Positions 1-8,235 of a stretch of DNA of 64,000 bases are shown piece after piece. Position numbers and translations under genes: made by a program. Position 1 is the stretch's first letter. Every line of letters begins with the position of its first letter. The notes under the pieces were generated by a model. It saw only the letters and a list, made by a program, of their open reading frames with translations. It searched no databases and was not told the DNA's origin. Origin of the DNA: Microvirga sp. (GTDB taxonomy: Bacteria; Pseudomonadota; Alphaproteobacteria; Rhizobiales; Beijerinckiaceae). The stretch is taken from positions 1-64,000 of the forward strand of contig JAQSWQ010000030.1 in assembly GCA_029266525.1 (NCBI GenBank). The letters are read 5' to 3'.

Positions 1-106
1 GTTCCTCAGCCGACCACCCGGACCGGGCATGCGTTCCCGGCGCGGGCACCGGCCCCGCCCCACGTCACGACGCCTCATGAGCGCGCCCCTCGGGTGGACA
101 GGACAG
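1..106 (-). ncRNA. Structured RNA gene, copy A (5' part; runs off the window)
   Basis: Read on the minus strand, this segment is a close paralogue of 36722-36850. Both copies share about 50 identical bases (starting CCGGTGCCCGCGCCGGG and ending GGCTGAGGAA) and similar 5' parts of equal length after a matching promoter. Both can form a hairpin with CTCNNGAG at its tip, one bulged base and a five-pair stem; an A-U pair in copy B is G-U here. The core GCATGCCCGGTCCGGG resembles a stretch I remember from 6S RNA, but that identity is a guess. The window ends before the 3' end, so length and any downstream gene are unknown. Confidence 0.55.
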
Positions 107-112
107 GCAGGA

Positions 113-141
113 GCCTAGGACGAAGTTCCGGGCGTTGTCAA
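113..141 (-). promoter_or_regulatory. Sigma-70-type promoter of RNA copy A
   Basis: On the minus strand TTGACA is followed after exactly 17 bases by CTAGGC. The paralogous RNA copy at 36.7 kb has TTGACA-N17-CTAGAT in the same relative position, which supports both as real promoters. The start point would be near 106. Confidence 0.55.
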
Positions 142-181
142 GGATTGTTTTCAGGAGGGCCCGTGACGAAGCTCTCCTCTT

Positions 182-266
182 TGTCATCGCCGGGCTTGAC
201 CCGGCGATCCCGACCGCGCCGCTCGCGACCGTCGCTGGATGCCCGGCTCGAGGCCGGGCATGACAA
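182..266. repeat. REP-like palindrome pair, left flank of the GIY-YIG gene
   Basis: Two palindromes, GTCATCGCCGGGCTTGACC and GGATGCCCGGCTCGAGGCC with their mirror halves, form one unit of the same kind as the array at 601-1463, in the opposite orientation. It lies just beyond the stop codon of the GIY-YIG gene, so that gene has such repeats on both sides. Confidence 0.8.
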
Positions 267-284
267 AGGGTGAGAGGCAGGCAC

Positions 285-584
285 TCACGCAAGATCGGCA
301 TAGAGGTCGCGCCATTCTGGATTCATTCGCTCGATTAACGCGAGCTTCCACCGGCGCGGCCACTTCTTGATGTTTTTCTCGCGCTGAATGGCGTCGCGCA
401 CATCCGGATAGGCTTCGTAATAGACCAGCAGCTTTATGCCATACTGCTGCGTGAATCCCTCGACGATGCCTTCCTTGTGCTCCCATACGCGCCGCGAAAG
501 ATTATTCGTAACGCCGACATAGAGCGTGCCATTACGCCGGCTCGCAAGGATGTAGACCCAATAGGTCTTCTCGAAGCTCGGCAT
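285..584 (-). CDS. Small GIY-YIG endonuclease-domain protein
   Basis: A 99-residue protein made up of one GIY-YIG domain. The VYI and YVG strands lie near residues 10 and 22, an arginine follows in NLSRRV, and the conserved catalytic glutamate is in AIQREKNIKKW. The length is typical of stand-alone members (COG2827 type), which resemble the UvrC N-terminal domain and homing-type nucleases and are expected to cut DNA. The start is ATG at 584. REP-like palindromes lie within about 20 bases of both ends of the gene, which suggests a link between the nuclease and the repeats. The cellular substrate is unknown. Confidence 0.9.
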   Translation of the reverse strand: MPSFEKTYWVYILASRRNGTLYVGVTNNLSRRVWEHKEGIVEGFTQQYGIKLLVYYEAYPDVRDAIQREKNIKKWPRRWKLALIERMNPEWRDLYADLA

Positions 585-600
585 CGCGATTGGGCAGCGG

Positions 601-1463
601 CCTGGATCGCCGGGTCAAGCCCGGCGATGACAAAGTGGATAAAGCCCAACCTTATCCATTGTCATGCCCGGGCTCGACCCGGGCATCCAGAAACGGCGAC
701 GCGCGTGCAGGCGGCGACACTGGATCGCCGCGTCAAGCCCGGCGATGACAACGTGGATAAAGCCCGACCCTTTCCATTGTCATGCCCGGGCTCGACCCGG
801 GCATCCAGAAACGGCGACGCGCGTGCAGGCGGCGACACTGGATCGCCGGGTCAAGCCCGGCGATGACAAAGTGGATAAAGCCCGACCCTCTCCATTGTCA
901 TGCCCGGGCTCGACCCGGGCATCCAGAGCCGCCGCAGCGCGCGTGCAAGGCGGTGGGGGCTGGATCGCCGGGTCAAGCCCGGCGATGACAAAGTGGATAA
1001 AGCCCAACCTTATCCATTGTCATGCCCGGGCTCGACCCGGGCATCCAGGAATGGGCCCGCGCGTGCAAGCGGTGGGACTGGATCGCCGGGTTCAAGCCCG
1101 GCGATGACAAAGTGGATAAAGCCCGACCCTTTCCATTGTCATGCCCGGGCTCGACCCGGGCATCCAGAAACGGCGACGCGCGTGCAGGTGGCGACACTGG
1201 ATCGCCGGGTCAAGCCCGGCGATGACAAAGTGGATAAAGCCCGACCCTCTCCATTGTCATGCCCGGGCTCGACCCGGGCATCCAGGAATGGGCCCCGCTC
1301 GTGCAAGCGGTGGGGCTGGATCGCCGGGTCAAGCCCGGCGATGACAATGGGGGGTGATAGGACGCCCTGCTTTGTCATGCCCGGGCTTGACCCGGGCATC
1401 CATTCACGGCTCCGCATGTGCAAGCGGTGGGACTGGATCGCCGGGTCAAGCCCGGCGATGACA
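601..1463. repeat. Tandem array of seven ~119-bp REP-like units
   Basis: GTCATGCCCGGGCTCGACC recurs at 661, 779, 897, 1019, 1138, 1256 and 1374, a period of 118 to 122 bases. Each unit holds two different palindromes, one ending GGGCATCCA and one of the form TGGATCGCCGGGTCAAGCC, joined by a variable GC-rich spacer and by a GTGGATAAAGCCC linker. In two linkers GGATAA and TTATCC form a further small hairpin. The last unit is the most diverged. No gene is supported here; the ORFs listed in both directions are translations of the repeat. Exact copy number may be affected by assembly. Confidence 0.95.
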
Positions 1464-1515
1464 AGAGAAGTGGCACGCGGTGGCATTGTCACGTCCAGGC
1501 TCGGAGTCGGCTTGC

Positions 1516-1755
1516 TCAGTTCGCGCGCTGCCCCGTCAACATCCCCGCCACGCTCAGATCCTCGTCGATGTCCGGCCAGTGGATGCCGAGCGGCGAGAGC
1601 TCGTAATTCTCGCGTTCCGCCGCCGAAGCGCGTTGCAGCCGCGGATACCAGTCAAGCGGCGTCGCGATGCGTCGACCGTCCGCAAGCCCGACCACGAGCT
1701 CGGTCGCGGTGAACTCGACGGAAGCCGGGCGCAGATCGCCCACCTCAATTTCCAA
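1516..1755 (-). CDS. DUF2442-family protein
   Basis: A 79-residue protein with the DUF2442 pattern: a stretch like LVVGLADGRRIATPLDWYPRL followed by NYELSPLGIHWPDIDEDLSV. The LGIHWPDIDEDLS motif is the family hallmark. The function is unknown; relatives often sit beside toxin-antitoxin-like DUF4160 partners, but none is visible here. The start is probably TTG at 1755, because the reading frame meets a stop at 1783-1785 and no ATG lies between. That stop is also where the neighbouring membrane gene would end once its frameshift is corrected. Confidence 0.75.
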   Translation of the reverse strand: MEIEVGDLRPASVEFTATELVVGLADGRRIATPLDWYPRLQRASAAERENYELSPLGIHWPDIDEDLSVAGMLTGQRAN

Positions 1756-1782
1756 AGTGCATTCCAGAGACCGCCTATACGA

Positions 1783-2122
1783 TTATCGCTCAAACAAGTG
1801 TTGCAGGGGGGCACCATAGAAGAGGCTACCAATCGAATATACCATCGCCACAAGAAACACTCCCACCGGGAGATAGAGGTATTGAAGGTTCAGCCGCATG
1901 ACCTCAGTAAAAGTGTAATATGTAAGAAAAGTTGAGATAAATACAAACCATAAGTGAAACGAGGATAAGAGTGTTTTTCGAAATTTCTCCGATCTGTAGC
2001 CCGTACAGTGGTGCGCCTGATGCCACTCGGATAGAAAAGGCGGTAATAGCTATAGCGACCGCTGAAGAGAGCAGTGCAGATCTCTTGTTGCGGTAGAATG
2101 CTTCCTCTAACTTGGCGACCAT
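1783..2122 (-). pseudogene. Unknown small membrane protein, likely frameshifted
   Basis: The frame opening at ATG 2122, two bases after the pccB stop, gives 72 residues with two hydrophobic stretches and then stops at 1904. Dropping one base in the T4 run (1927-1930 on the plus strand) continues the protein as FLTYYTFTEVMRLNLQYLYL and on to a third hydrophobic segment, ending at 1783 for about 112 residues. Base composition is much lower in GC than its neighbours, which suggests acquisition. I do not recognise the family. It may instead be a genuine 72-residue protein, or low-GC sequence that is open by chance. Confidence 0.4.
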
Positions 2123-2124
2123 GG

Positions 2125-3657
2125 TTACAACGGTATATTATCGTGCTTCTTCCACGGCTGCTCGACCGCCTTCTCCCTTAGCATCGCCAATGCCCGCGCC
2201 ACGCGGCGGCGCGTCGAGTGCGGCATGATCACCTCGTCGATGTAGCCGCGCTCGGCGGCCACGAAGGGCGACATGAAGCGGTCCTCGTATTCCTTGGTGC
2301 GGGCGGCGATCTTGTCCGGGTCGCCGAGGTCCTGGCGGAAGATGATCTCGACCGCGCCTTTCGCGCCCATGACCGCGATCTGCGCCGTCGGCCAGGCGTA
2401 GTTCACGTCGCCGCCGATGTGCTTCGAGGCCATGACGTCGTAGGCGCCGCCGAAGGCCTTGCGCGTGATGATGGTGACGAGCGGCACCGTCGCCTGGCTA
2501 TAGGCGAAGAGCAGCTTGGCGCCGTGCTTGATGAGCCCGCCATATTCCTGCGCCGTGCCCGGCAAGAAACCCGGCACGTCGACGAGCGTCACGATCGGAA
2601 TCGAAAAGGCGTCGCAGAAGCGCACGAAGCGCGCCCCCTTGCGCGAGGCGTCGGCGTCGAGCACGCCGGCGAGCACCATCGGCTGCTGCGCCACGATGCC
2701 GATCGTGCGGCCCTCGATGCGCGCGAAGCCCGTGAGGATGTTCCTGGCGTAAGCCTCCTGGATCTCGAAGAAGTCGCCCTCGTCAGCGATCTTCAGGATC
2801 AGCTCCTTCATGTCGTAGGGCTTGTTCGGGTTGTCCGGCACGAGCGTGTCGAGCGACATCGCGACCCGGCCGGGATCGTCGAAGGAGGGCCATTCCGGCA
2901 CGCCGTCGGTGTTGTTCGCGGGCAGGAAGTCCATCAGGCGCCGGATCTGCAGGAGCGCCTCGACATCGTTGTCGTAGGCGCCGTCGGCGATCGAGGACTT
3001 CGTCGTGTGGACCTTGGCCCCGCCGAGCTCTTCGGCCGTGACGATCTCGTTCGTCACCGTCTTCACCACGTCCGGCCCGGTCACGAACATGTAGCTCGTG
3101 TCGCGCACCATGAAGATGAAGTCGGTCATCGCGGGCGAATAGACGTCGCCGCCGGCGCAGGGCCCCATGATCACCGAGATCTGCGGGATGACCCCCGACG
3201 CGATCACGTTGCGCTTGAACACTTCGCCATAGCCGCCCAAGGCCGCTACACCTTCCTGGATGCGCGCTCCGCCGGCGTCGAACAGCCCGATGACCGGAGC
3301 CCGGGCTTTGAGCGCCATGTCCTGGATCTTGGTGATCTTCTGGGCATGCGTCTCCGACAGCGAGCCGCCGAACACCGTGAAATCCTTGGAGAAGACGAAG
3401 ACGGTACGGCCGTTGATGGTGCCCCAGCCGGTCACGACGCCGTCGCCCGGGATCTTCGCCGCCTCCATGCCGAAGTCGGTCGCCCGGTGCTGGACGAACA
3501 TGTCGAGCTCCTCGAAGGAGCCATGATCCATCAGGAGCTCGATGCGCTCGCGCGCTGTGAGCTTGCCGCGCGCGTGCTGCGCCGCGATGCGCTTCTCGCC
3601 GCCCCCGAGCCGCGCCTCGCCCCGCCGCGCCTCGAGCCTTGCCAGCATGTCCTTCAT
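2125..3657 (-). CDS. pccB: Propionyl-CoA carboxylase beta chain
   Basis: A 510-residue carboxyltransferase subunit of a biotin-dependent acyl-CoA carboxylase, most likely converting propionyl-CoA to methylmalonyl-CoA with a separate biotin-bearing alpha chain. The N-terminal half has the RIQEGV loop and the glycine-rich [12 protein letters not shown] segment. The C-terminal half has [14 protein letters not shown] and [13 protein letters not shown], both typical of PccB/AccD5-type enzymes. The length matches the family. The alpha chain gene is not in the window; in many relatives it lies nearby. The start is ATG 3657. A downstream small membrane gene begins two bases after the stop. Confidence 0.95.
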   Translation of the reverse strand: MKDMLARLEARRGEARLGGGEKRIAAQHARGKLTARERIELLMDHGSFEELDMFVQHRATDFGMEAAKIPGDGVVTGWGTINGRTVFVFSKDFTVFGGSLSETHAQKITKIQDMALKARAPVIGLFDAGGARIQEGVAALGGYGEVFKRNVIASGVIPQISVIMGPCAGGDVYSPAMTDFIFMVRDTSYMFVTGPDVVKTVTNEIVTAEELGGAKVHTTKSSIADGAYDNDVEALLQIRRLMDFLPANNTDGVPEWPSFDDPGRVAMSLDTLVPDNPNKPYDMKELILKIADEGDFFEIQEAYARNILTGFARIEGRTIGIVAQQPMVLAGVLDADASRKGARFVRFCDAFSIPIVTLVDVPGFLPGTAQEYGGLIKHGAKLLFAYSQATVPLVTIITRKAFGGAYDVMASKHIGGDVNYAWPTAQIAVMGAKGAVEIIFRQDLGDPDKIAARTKEYEDRFMSPFVAAERGYIDEVIMPHSTRRRVARALAMLREKAVEQPWKKHDNIPL

Positions 3658-3742
3658 GAAAGTGCCCGCTCGTCATACATCCGGTCGGGCATAGCATGAG
3701 CTGGAAAACTCGTTCCAGCTCCGCGACGAGCGCCGGATCGGA

Positions 3743-4726
3743 TCAGACCGCCGGCTGCACGGGTGCCTGCCTGTTCAAGGACCGCAGCGCGAAGGCGGCG
3801 CCGATCATCACGATGCCGCCGACGAGAACGCTGAAGGCATTTGGTCCGAGGATCGAGAACCATTGGGTGTAGAAATGGATGCCGGCGAACACCGCCGCGA
3901 CATTCACCACCCAGCGCCGGTTCGAGCGCACGCCCCAGACGCCGACCGCGATCAGCGCCAGCGCCCACCCGATCGAGAATGTGCCGGACGGGATCATGGC
4001 GCCGCCGCGCCGCACGATGCGGGCCGCGTCGTCATTGAAGATGACGGTGCGCACGAGGCGCAGATTGTCGCCCCAAAGCGAGCCGATCCAGAACCCGAAA
4101 TTCACCAGCACCACCGACATGCGGGCGGCCGCGATCGCGATGCGCTCGTAGTCGGCGCGCACCCGCAGCGACACGAGATAGAGCCCCAGCGCCAAAGCTG
4201 AGAACAGCACGATGGTGACGGCCGGCTCCTGGATCGAGAGCGAGTACATCGCATGCACGTATCCGGTCCGGGCGCCGAGACAGCCGGCAAGCGACACCAC
4301 CGAGAGGGCCGCCATCAGGCTGGATCGCGTCAGCACGGCGGTCGCGGCGAAGGCCGCCGTGACGAAGAGCGCGGCGCGCAGCGAGCCGCTTTCAAGCACC
4401 AGCAGTCCGCCCGCACCGGTCAGCGCCCCGATGATGATGAGGGTTTGCGACAAAAGGCTCCAGAGATCGCCGCGCAGGAGCCGGAGCAGCAATCCGAGAA
4501 CGAAGACGATGCCGCCGATCGCCGCCGCCGACGAGGCGCTGAAGTTGAACGCCGTCAACATGACGGCGACCGCGCCGACGCTCGCGGCGATGACGCCGAA
4601 GCCGGTGAGGATGGTGAGGCCGAGATTGCCGGTATCGTGCGCGGCGAGCGCCTTCAGGCGCTCGGACTCCGCCAGCGTGATGCGGCCCTCTTCGACGAGC
4701 TTCGACAGGTCAAGGGTGATCTTCAT
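3743..4726 (-). CDS. DUF2157-like multi-spanning membrane protein
   Basis: A 327-residue protein with a short cytoplasmic N-terminal helix-rich domain (LVEEGRITLAESERLKALAA) followed by about nine hydrophobic segments from residue 35 onward. The N-terminal pattern and the layout match the DUF2157 family of predicted membrane proteins, whose function is not known. It starts at ATG 4726. It stands alone between pccB and the ATP12 gene, about 160 bases from the latter, and no operon partner is evident. Confidence 0.75.
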   Translation of the reverse strand: MKITLDLSKLVEEGRITLAESERLKALAAHDTGNLGLTILTGFGVIAASVGAVAVMLTAFNFSASSAAAIGGIVFVLGLLLRLLRGDLWSLLSQTLIIIGALTGAGGLLVLESGSLRAALFVTAAFAATAVLTRSSLMAALSVVSLAGCLGARTGYVHAMYSLSIQEPAVTIVLFSALALGLYLVSLRVRADYERIAIAAARMSVVLVNFGFWIGSLWGDNLRLVRTVIFNDDAARIVRRGGAMIPSGTFSIGWALALIAVGVWGVRSNRRWVVNVAAVFAGIHFYTQWFSILGPNAFSVLVGGIVMIGAAFALRSLNRQAPVQPAV

Positions 4727-4886
4727 GGCTCATGCCCATGCAGTTGAAATGCCGTGGCGCATCCCTGACGCCGGCGCCGGCTCATCGCCCAATCTCAGCG
4801 AAAATTCTCAACGAAAGCGAAATCGCTCCAAATGCCGGCGGCGCCCGTCAGCTCGCGAGCGCTGTGCGGAAGGCGGCTTGATCCGA

Positions 4887-5675
4887 TCACGCCGAAAGCG
4901 CGTAGACCCTCGACGCCGCCCGGAACTCGGCCTCGCGGGCCGCCCGGCGGAGCATCGCCTCCTCGTCCTCGCCCCAGAGCGATTCCTGGTAACGCTCGTC
5001 GACATGGGCCGCGGCCCAGGCGCCGTCCGCGTCGAGGCGCCCCGCCGCATGGGCAAGGGCGATCAGCACCGAGCCGGTCAGCGTGGTCATGACGTGGAGC
5101 GCCGCGAGGCGGAACGGCGAGGCGACCGCTTCGAGATGCGCCCGCACGGCATCGAGCGCAGCGGCCGGCTGCTCGACATGGACCACGCCTTGGCCAAGGA
5201 AGAACTGCGTCCCGAGCGCCTCGCGCGCCCAGGCGAGGATCGGATCCCAGGCTGTCCCCTGCTCCGCTGCGAGGCGTTCGGGCTCGCCGGCGCGGTAGCA
5301 GACGAGATCGGAACCGGCGTATTTTGCCATATCGGCGATCACCGCCTCTCGCCGCGGCGCGACGCCGTCGATCGCCGAGTTCACGATACGGGTCAGCGGC
5401 ATCGTCGAGGGGTCGACCTCGGCGCCTTGCGCGTTCCACTCCGCCGCGAGCTCCTCGCCCAAGGCTTGCGTCGGCGCCGCGACGGCGTTGCGGCCGGGCG
5501 TCCGGGCGGGGCGGCCGTCGAGCAGGAGCTGAAACGCGCCCTCGCGCTCCGCCACCGCAGCCGTCCTGTAGAAGCGCTTCGGCAGCCCCGGCCGCATCGC
5601 CGCCTGGGCGGCCTTGATCGGGTTCCCGGGCGTGTCGGACTGGGGAGACCAGCCGCCGGTCGGATCGCTCTTCAT
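4887..5675 (-). CDS. ATP12-family F1-ATPase assembly chaperone
   Basis: A protein of about 262 residues matching the ATP12 chaperone family, which in mitochondria binds the F1 alpha subunit during ATP synthase assembly; alphaproteobacteria carry the homologue. Seen here: KRFYRTAAVAEREGAF at the N-terminus, a LLLDGRPARTPGRNAV strand pair, MPLTRIVNSAIDGV, and a SDLVCYRAGEPERL segment, all typical. The listed ORF begins at TTG 5684; the ATG three codons later is the more likely start. The gene runs downstream of the HAD phosphatase on the same strand, 27 bases away. Confidence 0.9.
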   Translation of the reverse strand: MKSDPTGGWSPQSDTPGNPIKAAQAAMRPGLPKRFYRTAAVAEREGAFQLLLDGRPARTPGRNAVAAPTQALGEELAAEWNAQGAEVDPSTMPLTRIVNSAIDGVAPRREAVIADMAKYAGSDLVCYRAGEPERLAAEQGTAWDPILAWAREALGTQFFLGQGVVHVEQPAAALDAVRAHLEAVASPFRLAALHVMTTLTGSVLIALAHAAGRLDADGAWAAAHVDERYQESLWGEDEEAMLRRAAREAEFRAASRVYALSA

Positions 5676-5702
5676 GGCCCGCAAATAAGGCCCGGCGCGA
5701 GC

Positions 5703-6371
5703 TCAGGCGAGCGTCTTCGCGAGGATCGTCCGGCGCAGATGGTCGCGGAGCTCGCGATAGGAGCCGACGATCGCCTCGGCGCCGGTCTCGCGCAGCGCCT
5801 CCGGCCGGTGATAGCCCCAGGAGACCCCGACAGCGCCGATGCCGGCCGCCCGCGCCATCGCCATGTCGAAGGTCGAATCGCCGATCATGACGCTGTCGCG
5901 CGGCGCGGCGCCGGTCTCGGCGAGCGCCTGCTCGAGCATGGCCGGATGCGGCTTCGAGGGGTGATCGTCGGCGGTCTGGATCGTCGCGAAGACGCGCTCC
6001 CAGCCGTGCCGCGCGAGGAGATGCGCAACCCCACGCCGGGACTTGCCGGTCGCGATGCCGAGGACGACCTCGTCACGGCCGGAAAGCTCCGCGAGGAGCT
6101 CGGCGGCGCCCGGAAAGAGCGGCTCGCGATAGGCGGGGTCGGCCCGCAGCCGCTGAAAGGCGGTCTTGTAGCCCTCGGCAAGGCTCTCCGCCGGCCCGTC
6201 CGGGACGAGCACGCGCATCGCCTGCACGAGCGACAGGCCGACGATCGACAGCGAGCGCTCGCGGGTCGGCGGCTCGAGGCCGTGAGCCAGAAAGGCCGCC
6301 CGCTGGGCTGCGACGATGAGATCCTGGCTGTCGACGAGGGTGCCGTCGACATCGAAGACGATGAGCTTCAC
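5703..6371 (-). CDS. HAD-superfamily hydrolase (phosphoglycolate-phosphatase-like)
   Basis: A 222-residue haloacid-dehalogenase-type phosphatase. Motif I is FDVDGTLVDS at the N-terminus, a helical cap follows, motif II lies in GIATGKS, and motif III/IV is KPHPAMLEQAL with MIGDSTFDMAMARAAG. This layout is that of subfamily IA enzymes such as Gph; the physiological substrate cannot be fixed from sequence. The start codon appears to be GTG at 6371. It is co-directional with the pseudouridine synthase upstream and the ATP12 gene downstream, a common arrangement in this group. Confidence 0.88.
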   Translation of the reverse strand: MKLIVFDVDGTLVDSQDLIVAAQRAAFLAHGLEPPTRERSLSIVGLSLVQAMRVLVPDGPAESLAEGYKTAFQRLRADPAYREPLFPGAAELLAELSGRDEVVLGIATGKSRRGVAHLLARHGWERVFATIQTADDHPSKPHPAMLEQALAETGAAPRDSVMIGDSTFDMAMARAAGIGAVGVSWGYHRPEALRETGAEAIVGSYRELRDHLRRTILAKTLA

Positions 6372-6414
6372 GGATCCTGCGACAGCGGGTGCGGACCCGG
6401 ATGCAAGCCGTCGA

Positions 6415-6579
6415 TCACGCCCAGGGGAAGCGCTCGACCGTGCGCCGGCCGAAATAGGGATCGAAGGGCTCGACGGCAGGTTTTTCGTCGAGGCCTTCGA
6501 CCGAAGTGGACTCCCGCTCGCGCTCGATCTTCTCGGTCAGCGCTTCCGCCGCGTCGGCGCGGTCTTCGGGAGCATTCAT
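6415..6579 (-). CDS. Small conserved-looking hypothetical protein (54 aa)
   Basis: This gene is too short for the ORF track. ATG at 6579 has a good Shine-Dalgarno sequence (GGGGTGA) seven or so bases upstream, and the 54-residue product is acidic in its first half and ends FDPYFGRRTVERFPWA. It fills the gap between the pseudouridine synthase and the HAD phosphatase genes on the same strand, so it may be co-transcribed. I do not recognise the family. Confidence 0.55.
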   Translation of the reverse strand: MNAPEDRADAAEALTEKIERERESTSVEGLDEKPAVEPFDPYFGRRTVERFPWA

Positions 6580-6676
6580 GAGATCACCCCATCCCTGCGA
6601 TAGGGGAAGCTATCAGCCGAGGTCGGCTCAGGGGTGACTGAAAAGCCACAGCACGCGCCTGAGCGTTGCCCCGGCT

Positions 6677-7795
6677 CTATGCCTCCGGCGCCTCGACAAT
6701 CGGGTCGTAGCGCGCCGTGTCGAGGCCGAGCAGGTTGAAGCTCTGCTCCATATGCGGCGGCAACGGCGCCGAGACGTCGATCGGCCGTCCGGTGCGGGGA
6801 TGCGGGATGACGATCCGGCGTGCGAGCAGATGCAGCCGGTTCTGGATGCCGCCGGGCAGCTCCCAGTTCTCGACGTTGAAGTATTTCGGGTCGCCGACGA
6901 TCGGGTGGCCGATATGCGCCGCATGGGCGCGGAGCTGGTGCGTGCGCCCGGTCACCGGCTTGAGCGACAGCCAGGCCAATTTCTGCGCCGAGGTCTCGAC
7001 CACGGCGTAGTAGGTCAGCGCGTGGCTTGCTCCCTCGTCGCCGTGGCGTGCGACGCGCATGACCGAGTCGTGCTCGACCTCCTCCTTGGCCAGATAGGTC
7101 GAGATGCGCCCCTGCCGCACGCGCGGAACCCCGGCGACGAGCGCCCAATAGATCTTGCGGGCGGCACGGGAGCGGAAGGTCTTGCCGAGCGTCGCCGCCG
7201 CGAAGCGGGTCTTTGCGACGATGAGGCAGCCGGCGGTGTCCTTGTCGAGCCGGTGCACGAGGCGCGGCTTCTGCCCTTGCTCGTCCCGCAGGGCTTCGAG
7301 CAGGCCGTCGACGTGGCGCTTGGTCCCCGGCCCGCCCTGCACGGCGAGGCCGGCCGGCTTGTTGAGGATGAGGACGTCCTTGTCCTCGTAGAGCGCGATC
7401 GACTGCAGGAAGGCGCGCTCGTCCTGGTCGCGCGCGGCGCTGCGGGCGGCTGCCTTCTGCGGCGCGAGCTTGAGCGGCGGCACCCTGACCTTTCCGCCCG
7501 CCGCAAGCCGCGCCTCGGGCTGGGCGCGCTTGCCGTCGATCCGCACCTCCCCCTTTCGGATGATGCGCTGGATATGGGTGAAGGCGAGCTGCGGGAACCG
7601 CGCCACGAGGAAGCGGTCGACCCGCATGCCGGCTTCGTCGGGATCGACCATCAGGGTCTGGACGCCGGTCTCGAGCACGGCTTGCGTCTGCGCCTTGGCC
7701 TCGCGGCGGGTGGGCTGAGGCGCCGGGCGCGACGACGCAGGCTTCGGCCTTGCTCCCGCGGAGCGATGCTCGCCGGTGCGCGCGCTCCGGCTCAT
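6677..7795 (-). CDS. RluC/RluD-family 23S rRNA pseudouridine synthase
   Basis: The true start is probably ATG 7795, giving about 372 residues; the longer ORF extends into crcB. An S4-like RNA-binding segment (VDRFLVARFPQLAFTHIQR then IRKGEVRIDG) precedes the catalytic domain with the signature HRLDKDTAGCLIVAKT, whose aspartate is the active-site residue, and GRTHQLRAHAAHIGHPIVG. It should isomerise uridines in 23S rRNA; which positions is not decidable here. The N-terminal 50 residues are basic and probably disordered. Its start overlaps the crcB stop (ATGA), so the two are translationally coupled. Confidence 0.92.
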   Translation of the reverse strand: MSRSARTGEHRSAGARPKPASSRPAPQPTRREAKAQTQAVLETGVQTLMVDPDEAGMRVDRFLVARFPQLAFTHIQRIIRKGEVRIDGKRAQPEARLAAGGKVRVPPLKLAPQKAAARSAARDQDERAFLQSIALYEDKDVLILNKPAGLAVQGGPGTKRHVDGLLEALRDEQGQKPRLVHRLDKDTAGCLIVAKTRFAAATLGKTFRSRAARKIYWALVAGVPRVRQGRISTYLAKEEVEHDSVMRVARHGDEGASHALTYYAVVETSAQKLAWLSLKPVTGRTHQLRAHAAHIGHPIVGDPKYFNVENWELPGGIQNRLHLLARRIVIPHPRTGRPIDVSAPLPPHMEQSFNLLGLDTARYDPIVEAPEA

Positions 7796-8175
7796 GCAAG
7801 ATGCCTTGCCAGGAAGAGGCCGAGGAGAAGCCCCCCGATCGAGAGGGCGACCGAGCCGCCGATATAGGCGAGCGCCGCGTATTTCGCTCCGCGCTCCCAG
7901 AGCAGGACGGCATCGAGGGAGAATGCGGAGAAAGTCGTGAACCCGCCGAGGATGCCGGTGGCGAGGAACAGCCGGACGGGTTGGGACCACTCGGCCCCTG
8001 CCTTCACCGCGAGCCAGCCGGCGAGCATGCCCATCGCGAAGGATCCGACGACATTGACGGCGAGCGTCGACCAGGGGAACCCAGGCCCGAACGCCCGTTC
8101 AGAGGCGAGGTTCACCCCGTGGCGCAACGCACCCCCGATGCCGGCGCCCACGAAAACGAGGAGATAGCCCTGCAT
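7792..8175 (-). CDS. crcB: CrcB/Fluc fluoride ion channel
   Basis: A 127-residue inner-membrane protein with four hydrophobic segments and the family motifs GAGIGGALRHG, NVVGSFAMG and GGFTTFSAFSLD. Fluc proteins form dual-topology dimers that export fluoride. Length is standard. The stop codon overlaps the start of the pseudouridine synthase gene by four bases. I see no fluoride riboswitch in the short upstream gap. Confidence 0.95.
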   Translation of the reverse strand: MQGYLLVFVGAGIGGALRHGVNLASERAFGPGFPWSTLAVNVVGSFAMGMLAGWLAVKAGAEWSQPVRLFLATGILGGFTTFSAFSLDAVLLWERGAKYAALAYIGGSVALSIGGLLLGLFLARHLA

Positions 8176-8235
8176 CGGGCTCGTCTAGCGTTGCTTCAGC
8201 GAGAGGTCGAGGGCAGTCCGGGGATACGGGCGCCC

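Noticed and set aside
601-1463. CRISPR-like regular array
   Set aside because: Repeats of about 60 bases are themselves palindromic and the variable parts are GC-rich and partly shared; no cas genes. It is a REP-type tandem repeat.
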